This document shows positions 36,298 to 46,871 of a stretch of DNA of 62,000 bases, piece by piece. Under the pieces are notes generated by a model. The model was not told where the DNA came from, did not search any database, and worked only from the letters and a program-made list of their open reading frames with translations. The stretch covers positions 7,247,060-7,309,059 of the forward strand of contig OX442314.1 in the NCBI GenBank assembly GCA_949358305.1, written 5' to 3'. The first letter of the stretch is position 1. Every line of letters starts with the position of its first letter. A program made the translations under genes and the position numbers. The DNA comes from Strigamia acuminata. Taxonomy: Eukaryota; Arthropoda; Chilopoda; Geophilomorpha; Linotaeniidae.

Positions 36298-37060
36298 AAC
36301 TATTATTGTCTTCATGAAGACAGTCATAAAATTCCTGGATGTGACCATGTGACCAGAAAACAACTCCAGAAAAAATAGTTCTGGATTAGTGCTCCAGAAC
36401 TATTTTCCTGGAGTTGTTGCTCAGCAACCAGTTGTTTATCATATCCCTACACACAGTCTTTTCACTCAAAATGTCTACTAAAGCCCAAAAAGAGTACAGA
36501 TTTGGGATAATTACCATGGTTAATCAGCTGACCATGGAGATTTAAAAATTTAGGCAATTATTAAGCTCACTTTAGACATCATTTGGCCAAAATTTGGCCA
36601 AAATCTAAAATGACTTATTCATGTGGTTCCCTTGTTAGTTAAAATTGTCAATACAATTGCAACAAATTTACTATTTTTAAGAATAAAAATTAAAAAATTC
36701 ATTAGAACACAATAGTTAAGCAACATTGGGTCTGGTTAGTACTTGGCTAGGAATCACAGTTGTTTATTTCATTCTTGTCTGATTAAGATATGTTTTTATG
36801 GCAAGAACATCTGCCACCCGCCTCTAACTGGGTTTTCTGTTGTTTTCCAAGCTCTCGGTGCAAATGCAAGATTGGGTCCTTAAGAAAGTCATCCCACAGA
36901 TCGCGCTGGTGTTGTATAATCACTGCATATTAGTTGTAAGTCCTCATAACGCTCTGTACATGTGTGTAATCCGAGACTGTTATCTTCGGATTACCGCTGT
37001 TGTTTTCATTAAGCTTTATTGTATACATCTGATGACAGATGGAGCTAGTTGTTTTTTGTA

Positions 37061-37246
37061 ATGGCTGGTTGCCATGATGATTATAAAACAATTGTAAACC
37101 TGACTCACCCTGAAAGAAACTTGATACGCCATGAGAACTGTGATTACCCTGCAAAAATGGAAGATCCATTTAAGGATAAAAGAGCTGCCAAATTTGCTAA
37201 AAAGAAAGAGGAAAAGAAAGAAAAATGCAAAAAGGAAAAGTTATAA
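37061..37246 (+). CDS. Possible small Lys-rich protein or terminal exon
   Basis: A 61-residue frame starts MAGCHDDYKTIVNLTHPER and ends in a Lys/Glu run (KKKEEKKEKCKKEKL) before TAA. Codon use looks less random than in surrounding non-coding DNA, but no homologue, promoter or splice partner was found. It could be a last exon or chance. Confidence 0.25.
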   Translation: MAGCHDDYKTIVNLTHPERNLIRHENCDYPAKMEDPFKDKRAAKFAKKKEEKKEKCKKEKL

Positions 37247-37559
37247 TGTAGTGTCTACCAACAGAACAATGGGCCTCAACTTAGGAACAAGGCCTACTTG
37301 TGGTTGACAGGTGGCTTTGTGCAGGATTGTATTTCGACACCTCTTGGGTAGAAGGTACCTTTGTGCGAAGCACAACCTGCACACCGACATGTGGCGGTCG
37401 TACCTATGATCAAGTTCATTGGTGGGTTGCAATAGGTTCATATTTTAAAATCATTTTATAAAAAGGCCTATGGTTTTGATTAATTGTTTGTGTTCAGAGT
37501 GCCATTAATGTCATTAAAATCACTTTATTGTTAATTATAATATTATCACAAATAAAATT

Positions 37560-38110
37560 AATTTTTTTATGCGTAGAAGTGCAAGCTTACAAAAATCTCA
37601 AGTGTGTTATGTTCCAACTTATTAAAATATTAAAATTTATAGTGTCTCATGAAATGATGAAATCAATCGGCTCTCCCTGGTAAAGGATAACCTGAGACAA
37701 ACGGGCACCGTCAAAGTAAACATTTTAGTAGTTTTAACAATCAATGGAAATAATTTAAAGAAAATAAAAATGAAATAAAATAAAATGATTATAAATTTTC
37801 TTTCTAAAAAAATCAATTGCCAACCTATTTTTTTTTTATTGTCATAATTTTCCTTTTAAAGGATTGGCATACTAGTAGAAGAGGGTCACTACAAAACAAG
37901 GGGGTACAGTATGCCCCAAATAGCTTTACTATATATAATATAAATTGTTTTGTTATGTTAAAAGGTACAAGACAAACCCACAAGCACCAATAATACGTAA
38001 AACCCGAGTTTTGAATGCAGCTACTGTTTACGAAATGATTGGACCTTTGGACCATCTTTAAATTTGGTACCCAGGCAATCACTTGCTCCCCTGTGCTTAG
38101 CAGCGACCCT
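37560..38110 (+). other. Relic of a peptide-gene flank with the gene deleted
   Basis: 37575-37660 matches the upstream flank of peptide gene 1 (about 44570-44690: AGAAGTGC, ACAAAAATCTCAAGT, AATTTATA, CTCATGAAAT). 37668-38110 matches the downstream flanks of both peptide genes (CGGCTCTCCC, CCTGAGACAAACGGGCACCGTCAAAGT, ACTGTTTACGAAATGATTG). The two flanks meet directly, so a third peptide gene was probably lost. Confidence 0.6.
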
Positions 38111-38139
38111 GGCTGGGTTTGTTTAACAAACATAAAATG

Positions 38140-38335
38140 ACAGGAAAAAGACATAAAAATGACATAAAAATGACAAAAAAATGACATAAAAATAACATAA
38201 AAATTACTTAGAAATGACATAAAAATGACACAAAAATGACATAAAAATGACATAAAACTGACATAAAAATGACATAAAAATGAAAAAAAATGACATAAAA
38301 ATGAAAAAAATGACAAAAATGACATAAAAATGACA
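38140..38335. repeat. 11-bp tandem repeat (ATGACATAAAA)n
   Basis: About 17 degenerate copies. The reverse-complement version forms the array at 39217-39395, on the other side of the first channel exon. A shorter array lies at about 45560-45640. Confidence 0.85.
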
Positions 38336-38719
38336 ATTTATTGTAGAAATGCACAGCAGTAGAAGAAATAGTCCGTTTACCAACAGCTCAAACAAACACA
38401 CAACTGCCATTAAACATCTAAAATATCTAGAGACAACAAGTTAGTAAACAAACGATAAAATTGAAAAACAAACATGTTCATTATTTATTCTATGATACTT
38501 GGCAGTTTTAGACAACCACAAACTCGATCAGCTTAATAAGAATTTATTACAGAACCAAACAAAGAACAGTCGATTCTGAAGTGAGCAAAGGTAGACACCT
38601 ATTAACTTTCCTTTATCTTCTTAACACCACCAAAAGCAGGTAACATCTCTCAATATTTACATGTTGTTTCCAATACACTAGTTTTAACTATCTTCTACTA
38701 GTATACCAAGTAAGATAGA

Positions 38720-41700
38720 ATGCAGACTAACACTTCAGTGAGCAGGAACAGGCAAAGATTAAGACAGCTACGTCCTGCAATTCACCGATTGTTGAAGAAT
38801 GATGCAAATAAACTCAGATGTAACTTAATCGGCTTTGATGATTTTGTCAAAATCAAACATCATGGGTGCAAGCGTCGCTTGTTTTGGCTTGTTTTATTCT
38901 TATTTTGCACATGCATGCTCACCTATCAGACTAATGATAGAATAATGCATTACTTGAGTTATCCAACAGTTGTTGATGTAATGAGCACATCCGAAGAAGT
39001 TATTTTACCAAACTTGATGATCTGTAGCAGCAATACGGAAGAAATGGGTAGACTTTGGAATAAAATTCATAATGAAATCGAAGAATGCTTTGATATGTTG
39101 AAAACTCTAATGGCAATCCCAACACATAATATAAAAGAACTTTGGCGAGCGACTAATTTGACGAAAGAAGTAGTGAGCATAAAAATAAAAGTATAAAAAC
39201 ATTTTTATGTTATATGTTGTCATTTTTATGTCATTTTTATGTCATTTTTATGTCATTTTTATGTCATTTTTATGTCATTTTTATGTCATTTTTATGTCAT
39301 TTTTATGTCATTTTTATGTCATTTTTATGTCATTTTTATGTCATTTTTATGTCATTTTTATGTCATTTTTATGTCATTTTTATGTCATTTTTATGTTATA
39401 AACAACATTTAAACTCTTTATTCTGCACAGGGATATTCTAATTCGAACACAACAGTCGTTCCAACAGAAACTGGCAATATTTGGGGAATATGTGCAACAA
39501 TTCAATGTCGTAACTATAAACAAATACATAGCACTATCTACTCAAGTACACTTTATATCATTTATTGACACAGCCAAAGGTTTTAGCAACTCTTTTGGAG
39601 GACAAGTACTGACAGTAAAAATGAAAAATAACATTTGTCCTGAAGAGCCATACGAGGTAAATTTAAAAATTAAAATTCTTATTTAAATTCCTATGTAAAT
39701 TCTTTTATGCATATAGGTTGTACTTACACTCAATGATTTTGGAAGACACTTTGGCTTAACAGTGCAATATCCCGGTGCAACATACAAAACATATTTGAGT
39801 TACAAGAAAGTAAAATTTTAACCAGAGCTTAAAATTACTTACTTGTTAGTATATATCCTTATCCTGTTTTGAATTTTTAGTTTGTATTTCTTAATTCACG
39901 TATAACTCCATGCTCCAGTGAAGATGTATTCAGAGACTGTTATCAGAGTTGTTTATCTAAAAAATTTAAAAAGCATCTAAAGTGCAGGTAAAAAAATTGT
40001 CATGATATTGAACAATCAGAAAAATAATTAAACATCTTCTGTGCAAGATTTCCCTTTACCAAAACAGATTTACCACTTTGCAAATGCTCAAACGAAACAC
40101 ACAAGCAATACGAAATTGCAAGTCAGCTGATTAAAACCACAAATCCAATTTCTGATTGTCTCTGTCGACGTCCATGCGAACATTTAATATTTATAACGCA
40201 CACTGATGCGGACATAACAGATGATAATAAAACTACATCTATGTCTTTTGCAATAACTGATGACAAAATTAGTGTGTATGAGGAACGGTATACCTACGAC
40301 GTTATTGCTCTTCTGTCAGATTTAGGAGGCAATCTAGGCCTGTTTCTTGGTTTATCGTTACTCTCATTACCTGAAATCACTTGGTATTTATGTTATGTTG
40401 CAACAAACATTGACCAAAAACCACCCATCAATAAAATTCGCTGTCTGTACGAGATATGCAAGAAGAAAGTCGTTGAGAATAAAGAGCAAACCACGACAAA
40501 TGGAGTATTAGAAAGGTTAAAGTTTGTGCTAGTATTTGTGATTGCAGGAATCACTTTATATTGCTTGCAAATTCGTATCAACTACTATATTGATGAACCG
40601 GTAACAACAATGGTTAGAATAGTTCAACGCCGCTACACCGAATTTCAGTCGATCACGGTCTGTGGTGAAAAACAAAATGATGACATAGACAGTGCCAGAG
40701 ATCACCTACTGAAACACACTAACAATACCTGCAATGAAATATCGCCCTGGCAATTGTCAACAATAAATTGTCATTGGATGAAATCTGGAAAACACTCAAT
40801 GTCCATGACACAATTAATTTAAAGAATGAGGTATGCTAGTATGGTGTATTACAAATACAAACATAACAACGAAATCATTGTTGTAGAAATATTATGGATT
40901 TAAAACACCGTTAAACGTATCAATGAATCCCATTCCACTTCCCTTTGGCAATTGTTCACGAATAAACACAGGTAATTTTACTAACTCAATTTCATAAAAT
41001 TCACTGTTCATTTCACATTACGGTATTTTGTATAGTATAAATGAAATACCTTTACTGGTATATAAACACACACAACACTTTTATTGAATACATTGTCACG
41101 TCGTTAATTTCGACTGGAAACAATGGTTTAGAAAAATTAGGTTTTCAGGGGTTTGTATTAATCAAAAGATGGGAGGTCCACAGGCGCCACAACCCTTAAG
41201 ACTTAACCATGGTGGCAGCTCAGTAAAGACAGCGTCTGTTTGTGAATCAGCCCGGGTGCAGGATATCAGCCCGGGCGCTTGCAAAATGGCTAACTGTGAT
41301 ATACGAATTACGACCGAAATACTATGTCCCACTGAGGGAGAGCATAGTCACTCACAAAAGGCACAATGAAGGATATTTTCTTCTCCCGTGTTCACAAATG
41401 TTGTGTGTACGCACTCACAGGTGCCTGACAGCAAACCGCGGCTTCACGTCAGGAATGCAAAAATAAATAAACAATTGAGACGACAAATACTTTGTATTTG
41501 TATTTGTCCAGAAATACAAATAAAGAAAAAATAAATAAAGATTATCCAAAAACTTAGGAAAAATTAAATTATTCACAAAGATAAAAGGATTTTTTGTGTC
41601 AAGACAAAACTGTGACAACACTTTTCAACATTAGCTTCATATAAGGAAGTGATAATAGCATGAATGTGCCAGGGGGCTTCCGTACAATAATGGGAAGTTG

Positions 41701-44217
41701 ACATGATTGATACAAATAAGATACTATACAAAAGTATAGGACATTCAGCACATTTTAGTGTAGCTACTTTTCATATTTTGTTAACATCCTGGAAATTTGT
41801 CTTGTCTGATTGATAAGTTCTTTTTCAGAAAAATCATTTGACCAATCTATTTACCTTTTCATTAAATTTCAAAATCTGTTATCGTCAAAATTATGTGACC
41901 AGCATCTAAAGGTAATTCAACACAGAGGTAGATTGTGGAATAATATCGGCCTAAGCTTAGGCATTATTGGAAATATTGGGTCCATTTATGGTCAATCTGT
42001 TCCTGACATAACAATTCATTTAATATTCATTAGGTTCTCTATTTTTCCTTCTGTTACTGCCTTAATCCTTCAAAACATAAATTGCACAAAATTATTCAGA
42101 GATCCAAAGATGAATTAGAAACATTAAAAAATTAATATTTTTAATTACAATTGATTAATTTTCGATTTAATTCTGACCTTTCAACCTACAATATGAAAAT
42201 CCTTTAAATATTATTTAAACTCTAGGTTTGTGCACACAAATTTTTATTCATTGAAGAGTTTAATGCAGCATGCTCCCCAGCAGGCTCCACAGCAGGCTCC
42301 ACAGCATGTTCCCCAGCAGGCTCCCCAGCAGGCTCCTCAGCAGGCTCCCCAGCAGGCTCCCCAGCAGGCTCCCCAGCAGGCTCCCCAGCAGGCTCCCCAG
42401 CAGGCTCCCCAGCAGGCTCCCCAGCAGGCTCCCCAGCAGGCTCCCCAGCAGGCTCCCCAGCAGGCTCCCCAGCAGGCTCCCCAGCAGGCTCCCCAGCAGG
42501 CTCCCCAGCAGGCTCCCCAGCAGGCTCCCCAGCAGGCTCCCCAGCAGGCTCCCCAGCAGGCTCCCCAGCAGGCTCCCCAGCAGGCTCCCCAGCAGGCTCC
42601 CCAGCAGGCTCCCCAGCAGGCTCCCCAGCAGGCTCCCCAGCAGGCTCCCCAGCAGGCTCCCCAGCAGGCTCCCCAGCAGGCTCCCCAGCAGGCTCCCCAG
42701 CAGGCTCCCCAGCAGGCTCCCCAGCAGGCTCCCCAGCAGGCTCCCCAGCAGGCTCCCCAGCAGGCTCCCCAGCAGGCTCCCCAGCAGGCTCCCCAGCAGG
42801 CTCCCCAGCAGGCTCCCCAGCAGGCTCCCCAGCAGGCTCCCCAGCAGGCTCCCCAGCAGGCTCCCCAGCAGGCTCCCCAGCAGGCTCCCCAGCAGGCTCC
42901 CCAGCAGGCTCCCCAGCAGGCTCCCCAGCAGGCTCCCCAGCAGGCTCCCCAGCAGGCTCCCCAGCAGGCTCCCCAGCAGGTTGTTGAGATATTCCAGTTT
43001 GAATCTGTGGCACCAGATTTGGAAATTTAGTACAAGTCTTTTTTGTGCTAACTTATCTTCAAATGGTGGCTGCTCGAAAACTAAGAGGGGTAGACACTTG
43101 TGGTTTTCAGGGTTTGTTAAGGAGAAAATCGTCTTTCTTTTGGTGTAAAAACCATTAAAATCTGTGCTAAAAAAAATTGGGATTTGTTCTATCCGTAGTT
43201 TGGGCGAATGTGAATGTGATGCCAACTTCAGCCTGGTCTGATTAGACAAAAAAGGACCTAAAAAATTGATTTCCCAGGTTGGAATTTGCATATCTGGTAC
43301 CGCTGCAGAGATATGGGCAGAAAAATAAGTTTTTGAAAAGAAAAAGTTGTCAAAAAACTCAGTTTTCTGCCGATATCTCCGGAGCCCCAAGACAAGGCCA
43401 TGCTAGTAAACTTAATCAATCATTCAGTTTTTCTTAAATGACCTGGAAGAAGAAGTTAACATTTTGGCACCTTTGGCTTTCAACTAAGAATGGTTGAACA
43501 TAGTAACACTTCGAGTGTTTAAGGTAAGAAATTAAACAAATTATATAACTGCCTACACTTTCAAACCTTGATTTTATGAAATAGACTATTCGTAGAAATA
43601 CAAAGCATAATCCATGTGAAAAGAAAAAAAGTGCTTATTTCAAGTGTAAAAATGCTTGTATCAATAACAATTCATTTTACGCAGTTAACTGCAGGTAGGC
43701 TAGGTCAAATATTTTACTTTTCACTCTATCCCAATTTTGACCTGTTTGCAACACATTCAAACAATGCATAGACCTTTGATTTACAAGTATGTATACTACT
43801 CTTTGTTTCAGATTACCTTATATGGGGAGACTGCATTTGCCAGCTTGTAACACATCAAAGGAAATTACTGCCGCTCATTTAACGTACTTAAAGAATTTCG
43901 ACTCTAATCAAAAACAATGCAAATGTAAACAACCTTGCGAAAACAGTTTTAACAAAATTATGTTGCATGGAAATAAATTATTAGTTAATTTCCACACAAT
44001 AATACTTATTCAATTACCAGATACTTTCTTAGAGAGTATAGAAGAGCAAGAGGCATATCCGATATCTCAATTGCTTAGTGATGTTGGTAGCATTGTGGGA
44101 TTAGGTCTGGGAATGTCATTACTGTCTTTCTACGTTTGCATTTTAAATATTTACAATCGATATCGCAGTCAGGAGTTGGGTTGTCAATTTGGTCCCAAAA
44201 GAGCCAGTAAAATATGA
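38720..44217 (+). CDS. Tandem-fused double DEG/ENaC channel, copy 2 (two apparent lesions)
   Basis: Sodium-channel family protein with two complete channel halves in one frame, about 792 aa if intact. Exons: 38720-39172, 39431-39509, 39574-39656, 39717-39809, 39881-39987, 40048-40830, 40887-40971, 41829-41911, 43428-43523, 43585-43694, 43812-44217. Half 1: N-terminus, TM1 (LFWLVLFLFCTCMLTY), YLSYP post-TM1 motif, Cys-rich ectodomain, TM2 (GLFLGLSLLSL). A roughly 45-aa Lys-rich linker follows, then half 2: TM1 (FVLVFVIAGITLYCLQIRI), ectodomain, TM2 (GLGLGMSLLSFYVCI), stop. Internal exons of the halves have matching sizes and phases (79/85, 83/83, 93/96, 107/110 nt). Lesions: a 1-bp deletion near 40760-40770 (783 nt against 784 in copy 1) and a TAA in exon 43428-43523 where copy 1 has TAT. 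It may be a recent pseudogene. A 5' UTR exon probably ends AAAAGCAG at about 38641. Confidence 0.8.
39217..39395. repeat. 11-bp tandem repeat (TTTTTATGTCA)n in intron 1
   Basis: About 16 near-perfect copies in the first intron of channel copy 2. It is inverted relative to the array at 38140-38335. Confidence 0.95.
42268..42985. repeat. 12-bp minisatellite (CCCCAGCAGGCT)n
   Basis: About 58 units, almost pure from 42335 on, with early units varying (CACAGCAGGCT). It lies in intron 8 of channel copy 2. Because 12 is a multiple of 3, all frames stay open on both strands. Confidence 0.97.
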
Positions 44218-44751
44218 ATTTGATAAATCATTCTATGTGCAAGAATATTTTAAATCTTTATGTCATAATAACAACAAATTTGGTATTTGTATTTTTAAGT
44301 ATTAAATAAATAAAATTTTGATTCCGGCTTCATTCTTCATTATGTGCATACATATCGGTCCTCCGCATCAACTTCTTGCCGCCATTTTCACATGGGTGAT
44401 CGCGACCGGTCTTCACCTAGCAGGCCACCTAACGACAAAATTGCCAGTGGAAATAAATAAAAGTAATCATGTCTATAGACATTTACAGAGAAAATTTTTT
44501 TTTGATTAAATTAAACGAATACAACAAATAAAATGACATTTTAAAAAATGTCACGTTTCTGAAATTTTGTATGTGTAGAAGTGCTAGGTTACAAAAATCT
44601 CAAGTTTGTTATGTCTCAATTGATCTAAACTTTAATTACTTATTACAATATTAAAATTTATAAAGTCTCATGAAATCAATTGAATGGAATTAATAAAACC
44701 TCATGCATATTTCCACACGTAGACATTAAATATTAATTGCTTCTCTCTCCA

Positions 44752-44757
44752 TATAAA
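44752..44757 (+). promoter_or_regulatory. TATA box of peptide gene 1
   Basis: TATAAA in CTCCATATAAACCATATCGC, about 100 nt before the ATG. The whole leader is conserved in peptide gene 2. Confidence 0.6.
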
Positions 44758-44854
44758 CCATATCGCAACTACGACGCCCACATCCTGCTCAGAAGATCTT
44801 CCACAAGCCGCCAATCAACTTATTTCACCTAAATACAAATTTCATCCATTTAAA

Positions 44855-45074
44855 ATGAAATACTTAATTATCTTATTCCTTGTTATTCTGTCGTGCTTGG
44901 GTAAGTTATATTCTGCACAAAAATAATCAAATTATTCGTGAACATTAACATGTTTTAATTTGATTAGCAATCACGACTAATGCGCAGGCCTGTGACCTTA
45001 AATATTGCAAAGATACTTGTAAAACTGCTGGTCTGAAAGGTACTTGTATACAGCGTGAGTGCGTATGCGTTTGA
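44855..45074 (+). CDS. Secreted six-Cys CSalpha-beta-type peptide 1 (defensin-like / channel-toxin-like)
   Basis: Two exons, 44855-44900 and 44968-45074, 50 aa. The phase-1 intron falls at the end of the signal peptide, the usual layout for this fold. The signal peptide is MKYLIILFLVILSCL. The mature part has Cys spacing C-x4-C-x3-C-x8-C-x4-C-x-C; the Cx3C plus CxC pair is the CSalpha-beta hallmark. It is shorter than typical arthropod defensins (about 36-45 mature residues) and closer in size to short potassium-channel toxins and drosomycin-like mini-peptides. It lies 640 bp downstream of channel copy 2 on the same strand. Antimicrobial, venom or endogenous channel-ligand roles are all possible; sequence alone does not decide. 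Confidence 0.8.
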
Positions 45075-45559
45075 GGGATGAGCCAAAAGTGTCCAAACCT
45101 CCGGCTCTCCCTCATAGAAGACACCCTGAGACGTACGGGCACCGTCAAAGTTAACATTTTAACAATTTTAACAATCAATGGAAATAATTTAAAGAAATAA
45201 AAAAAAAATAAAAAAAAAATGATTATGAATTTTCTTTCTAAATAAATCAATTGCCAACCTATTTTTTTTAATTGTCATAATTTACTTTTTAATGGAATGG
45301 CATAGAAGAGGGTCACTACAAAACAAGGGGTACAGTATGTCACAAATATCTTTACTATACTATAAATTGTCTTGTGATGTTAAAAGGTAATAAAACACAC
45401 TCACAAACATCCAAAACACTTAAAACACGACTTTTTGAATGTAGCTACTGTTTACGAAATGATTGAAAATTTGTATCACCTTTAAATTTGGCACCCAGGC
45501 AATCACTTGCTCACTCTGTACTTACTTGTTAGCAGCAGCCCTGGCTGGGTTTGTTTAAC

Positions 45560-46118
45560 GAAGACATAAAATGACATGAAAAAGACAAAAATGTGATAAA
45601 AATGACAAAAATGACATAAAAATGACATAAAAATAACACAAAACAAATCAGCTGAAGTAAAGCCAGCCATTTTGGCAAAACTTAAATTTCTACTGCAAAA
45701 GTATTCAATTTCTTCAATAAATGAATTCAAATTTTCATTATTATTTAACGAAACAAGAAAAACCGCTGTCTTTTTTTAATGCCTAAATTATTTTATTTTT
45801 ATAAGAATAAAAAATTTCAATTTGTTGATTTGTTTTCCTTTTTTTTAAAAAAACTATTTAACATAAGGTGACTAAGATAAGTTAGATAGTATTAATGTGA
45901 TGGTGCTCTACAACTTTGTAATTGGAAATTTTTATGTATCTTAAACGGTTTAAAAGTTAGAAAGTGAATGACCTTGAAGATGACCTTCTGGATTAAATTT
46001 AAAGTCACCACTGGATAGCCCACCATCGACCACCTATATGACCACATCAATAGAATTGATATATCTTCGGTCATTTTCAAGAAAAAAAGCGGTTTCTAGA
46101 CTTTAAAATCACCCTGTA
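45560..46118. mobile_element. Decayed mariner-type MITE next to an 11-bp repeat array
   Basis: 45640-46118 shares AACAAATCAGCTGAAGTAAAG, GTGCTCTACAACTTTGTAAT and GTGAATGACCTTGAAGATGACC with the MITE at 25049-25812, and ends CACCCTGTATACC. The left end is missing, replaced by ATGACATAAAA-type repeats. Confidence 0.6.
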
Positions 46119-46441
46119 TACCGTAATATGTATCTTTTTAGTTTCGACGAGGCAGTCGAACAATGGATCATCCAAGATGGCGCCTCCAGTTCCGCGTGGT
46201 TGCAGAGAACAATGGAGTCGTCTTGGCTTCGCTGATGCTTGTCTCGGATTCGTCCACCGGACCCGATGGAATGCTCAGAGAGCCTAATATCCATGCCTGT
46301 TGTCATTTCCCCCCAGGACACACACCTGCTTACTGAGTGGGTTCTGAGAAAAGGGGAAAATGACCCTTTTCTATGGTGACTCAAAAAGGGGTCAACACCA
46401 AGAATTTCTTCTTGTGTTAACCCTGAATTTTGGGGTCACCA
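46119..46441. other. Insertion of unknown type before peptide gene 2
   Basis: A GC-richer stretch, absent from the homologous flank of peptide gene 1, ends GGGGTCACCACA at 46441. That resembles the LTR ends elsewhere in the window (ATCACCACA). It could be a solo-LTR fragment, but I could not fix a left end or target duplication. Confidence 0.3.
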
Positions 46442-46548
46442 CAACATTTATAAAGAAATAATTTTTTTGGATTATATTAAACGAATATAACAAAACTTCA
46501 TGCATACTTCCACACGTCGTCATTAAATATTAATTGTTTTTCTCTCCA

Positions 46549-46554
46549 TATAAA
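46549..46554 (+). promoter_or_regulatory. TATA box of peptide gene 2
   Basis: TATAAA in CTCCATATAAACCGTATCGC, at the same distance from the ATG as in peptide gene 1. Confidence 0.6.
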
Positions 46555-46651
46555 CCGTATCGCAACTACGGCATCCACATCCTGCTCAGAAGATCTTCCA
46601 CAAGCCGCCAATCAACTTATTTCACCTAAATACAAATTTCATCCATCTAAA

Positions 46652-46871
46652 ATGAAATACTTAATTATCTTATTCCTTGTTATTGTGTTGTGCATGGGTA
46701 AGTTATATTTTGCACCAAAATAATCAAATCATTCGTGAGCTTTAACTTGTTTTAATTTGATTAGAAATCACGACTGCTGCGAATTGTGATCCTCAATTTT
46801 GCAAAAACTCTTGTGGAACTATTGGCATGAAAGGTGTTTGTGGTGGACCAAAAGGGTGCGACTGCATTTGA
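46652..46871 (+). CDS. Secreted six-Cys CSalpha-beta-type peptide 2
   Basis: Two exons, 46652-46697 and 46765-46871, 50 aa, the same exon sizes and intron position as peptide 1. The signal peptide MKYLIILFLVIVLCM is nearly identical. The mature part has diverged strongly but keeps the Cys spacing x4, x3, x8 and the final CxC; the loop before CxC is five residues instead of four. The gene and about 500 bp on each side are duplicated from peptide 1. The conserved leader and divergent mature region suggest diversifying evolution of a secreted effector. It lies 2 kb upstream of channel copy 3. Confidence 0.8.

Noticed and set aside
39217-39395. CRISPR-like array
   Set aside because: Head-to-tail 11-bp units without spacers, in a eukaryotic intron.
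42222-43390. Long ORFs of (PQQA)n, (LPSR)n, (GEPA)n and (LGSL)n on both strands
   Set aside because: They are frames through a 12-bp minisatellite, which stays open in every frame. The flanks show it is an intron of a channel gene.
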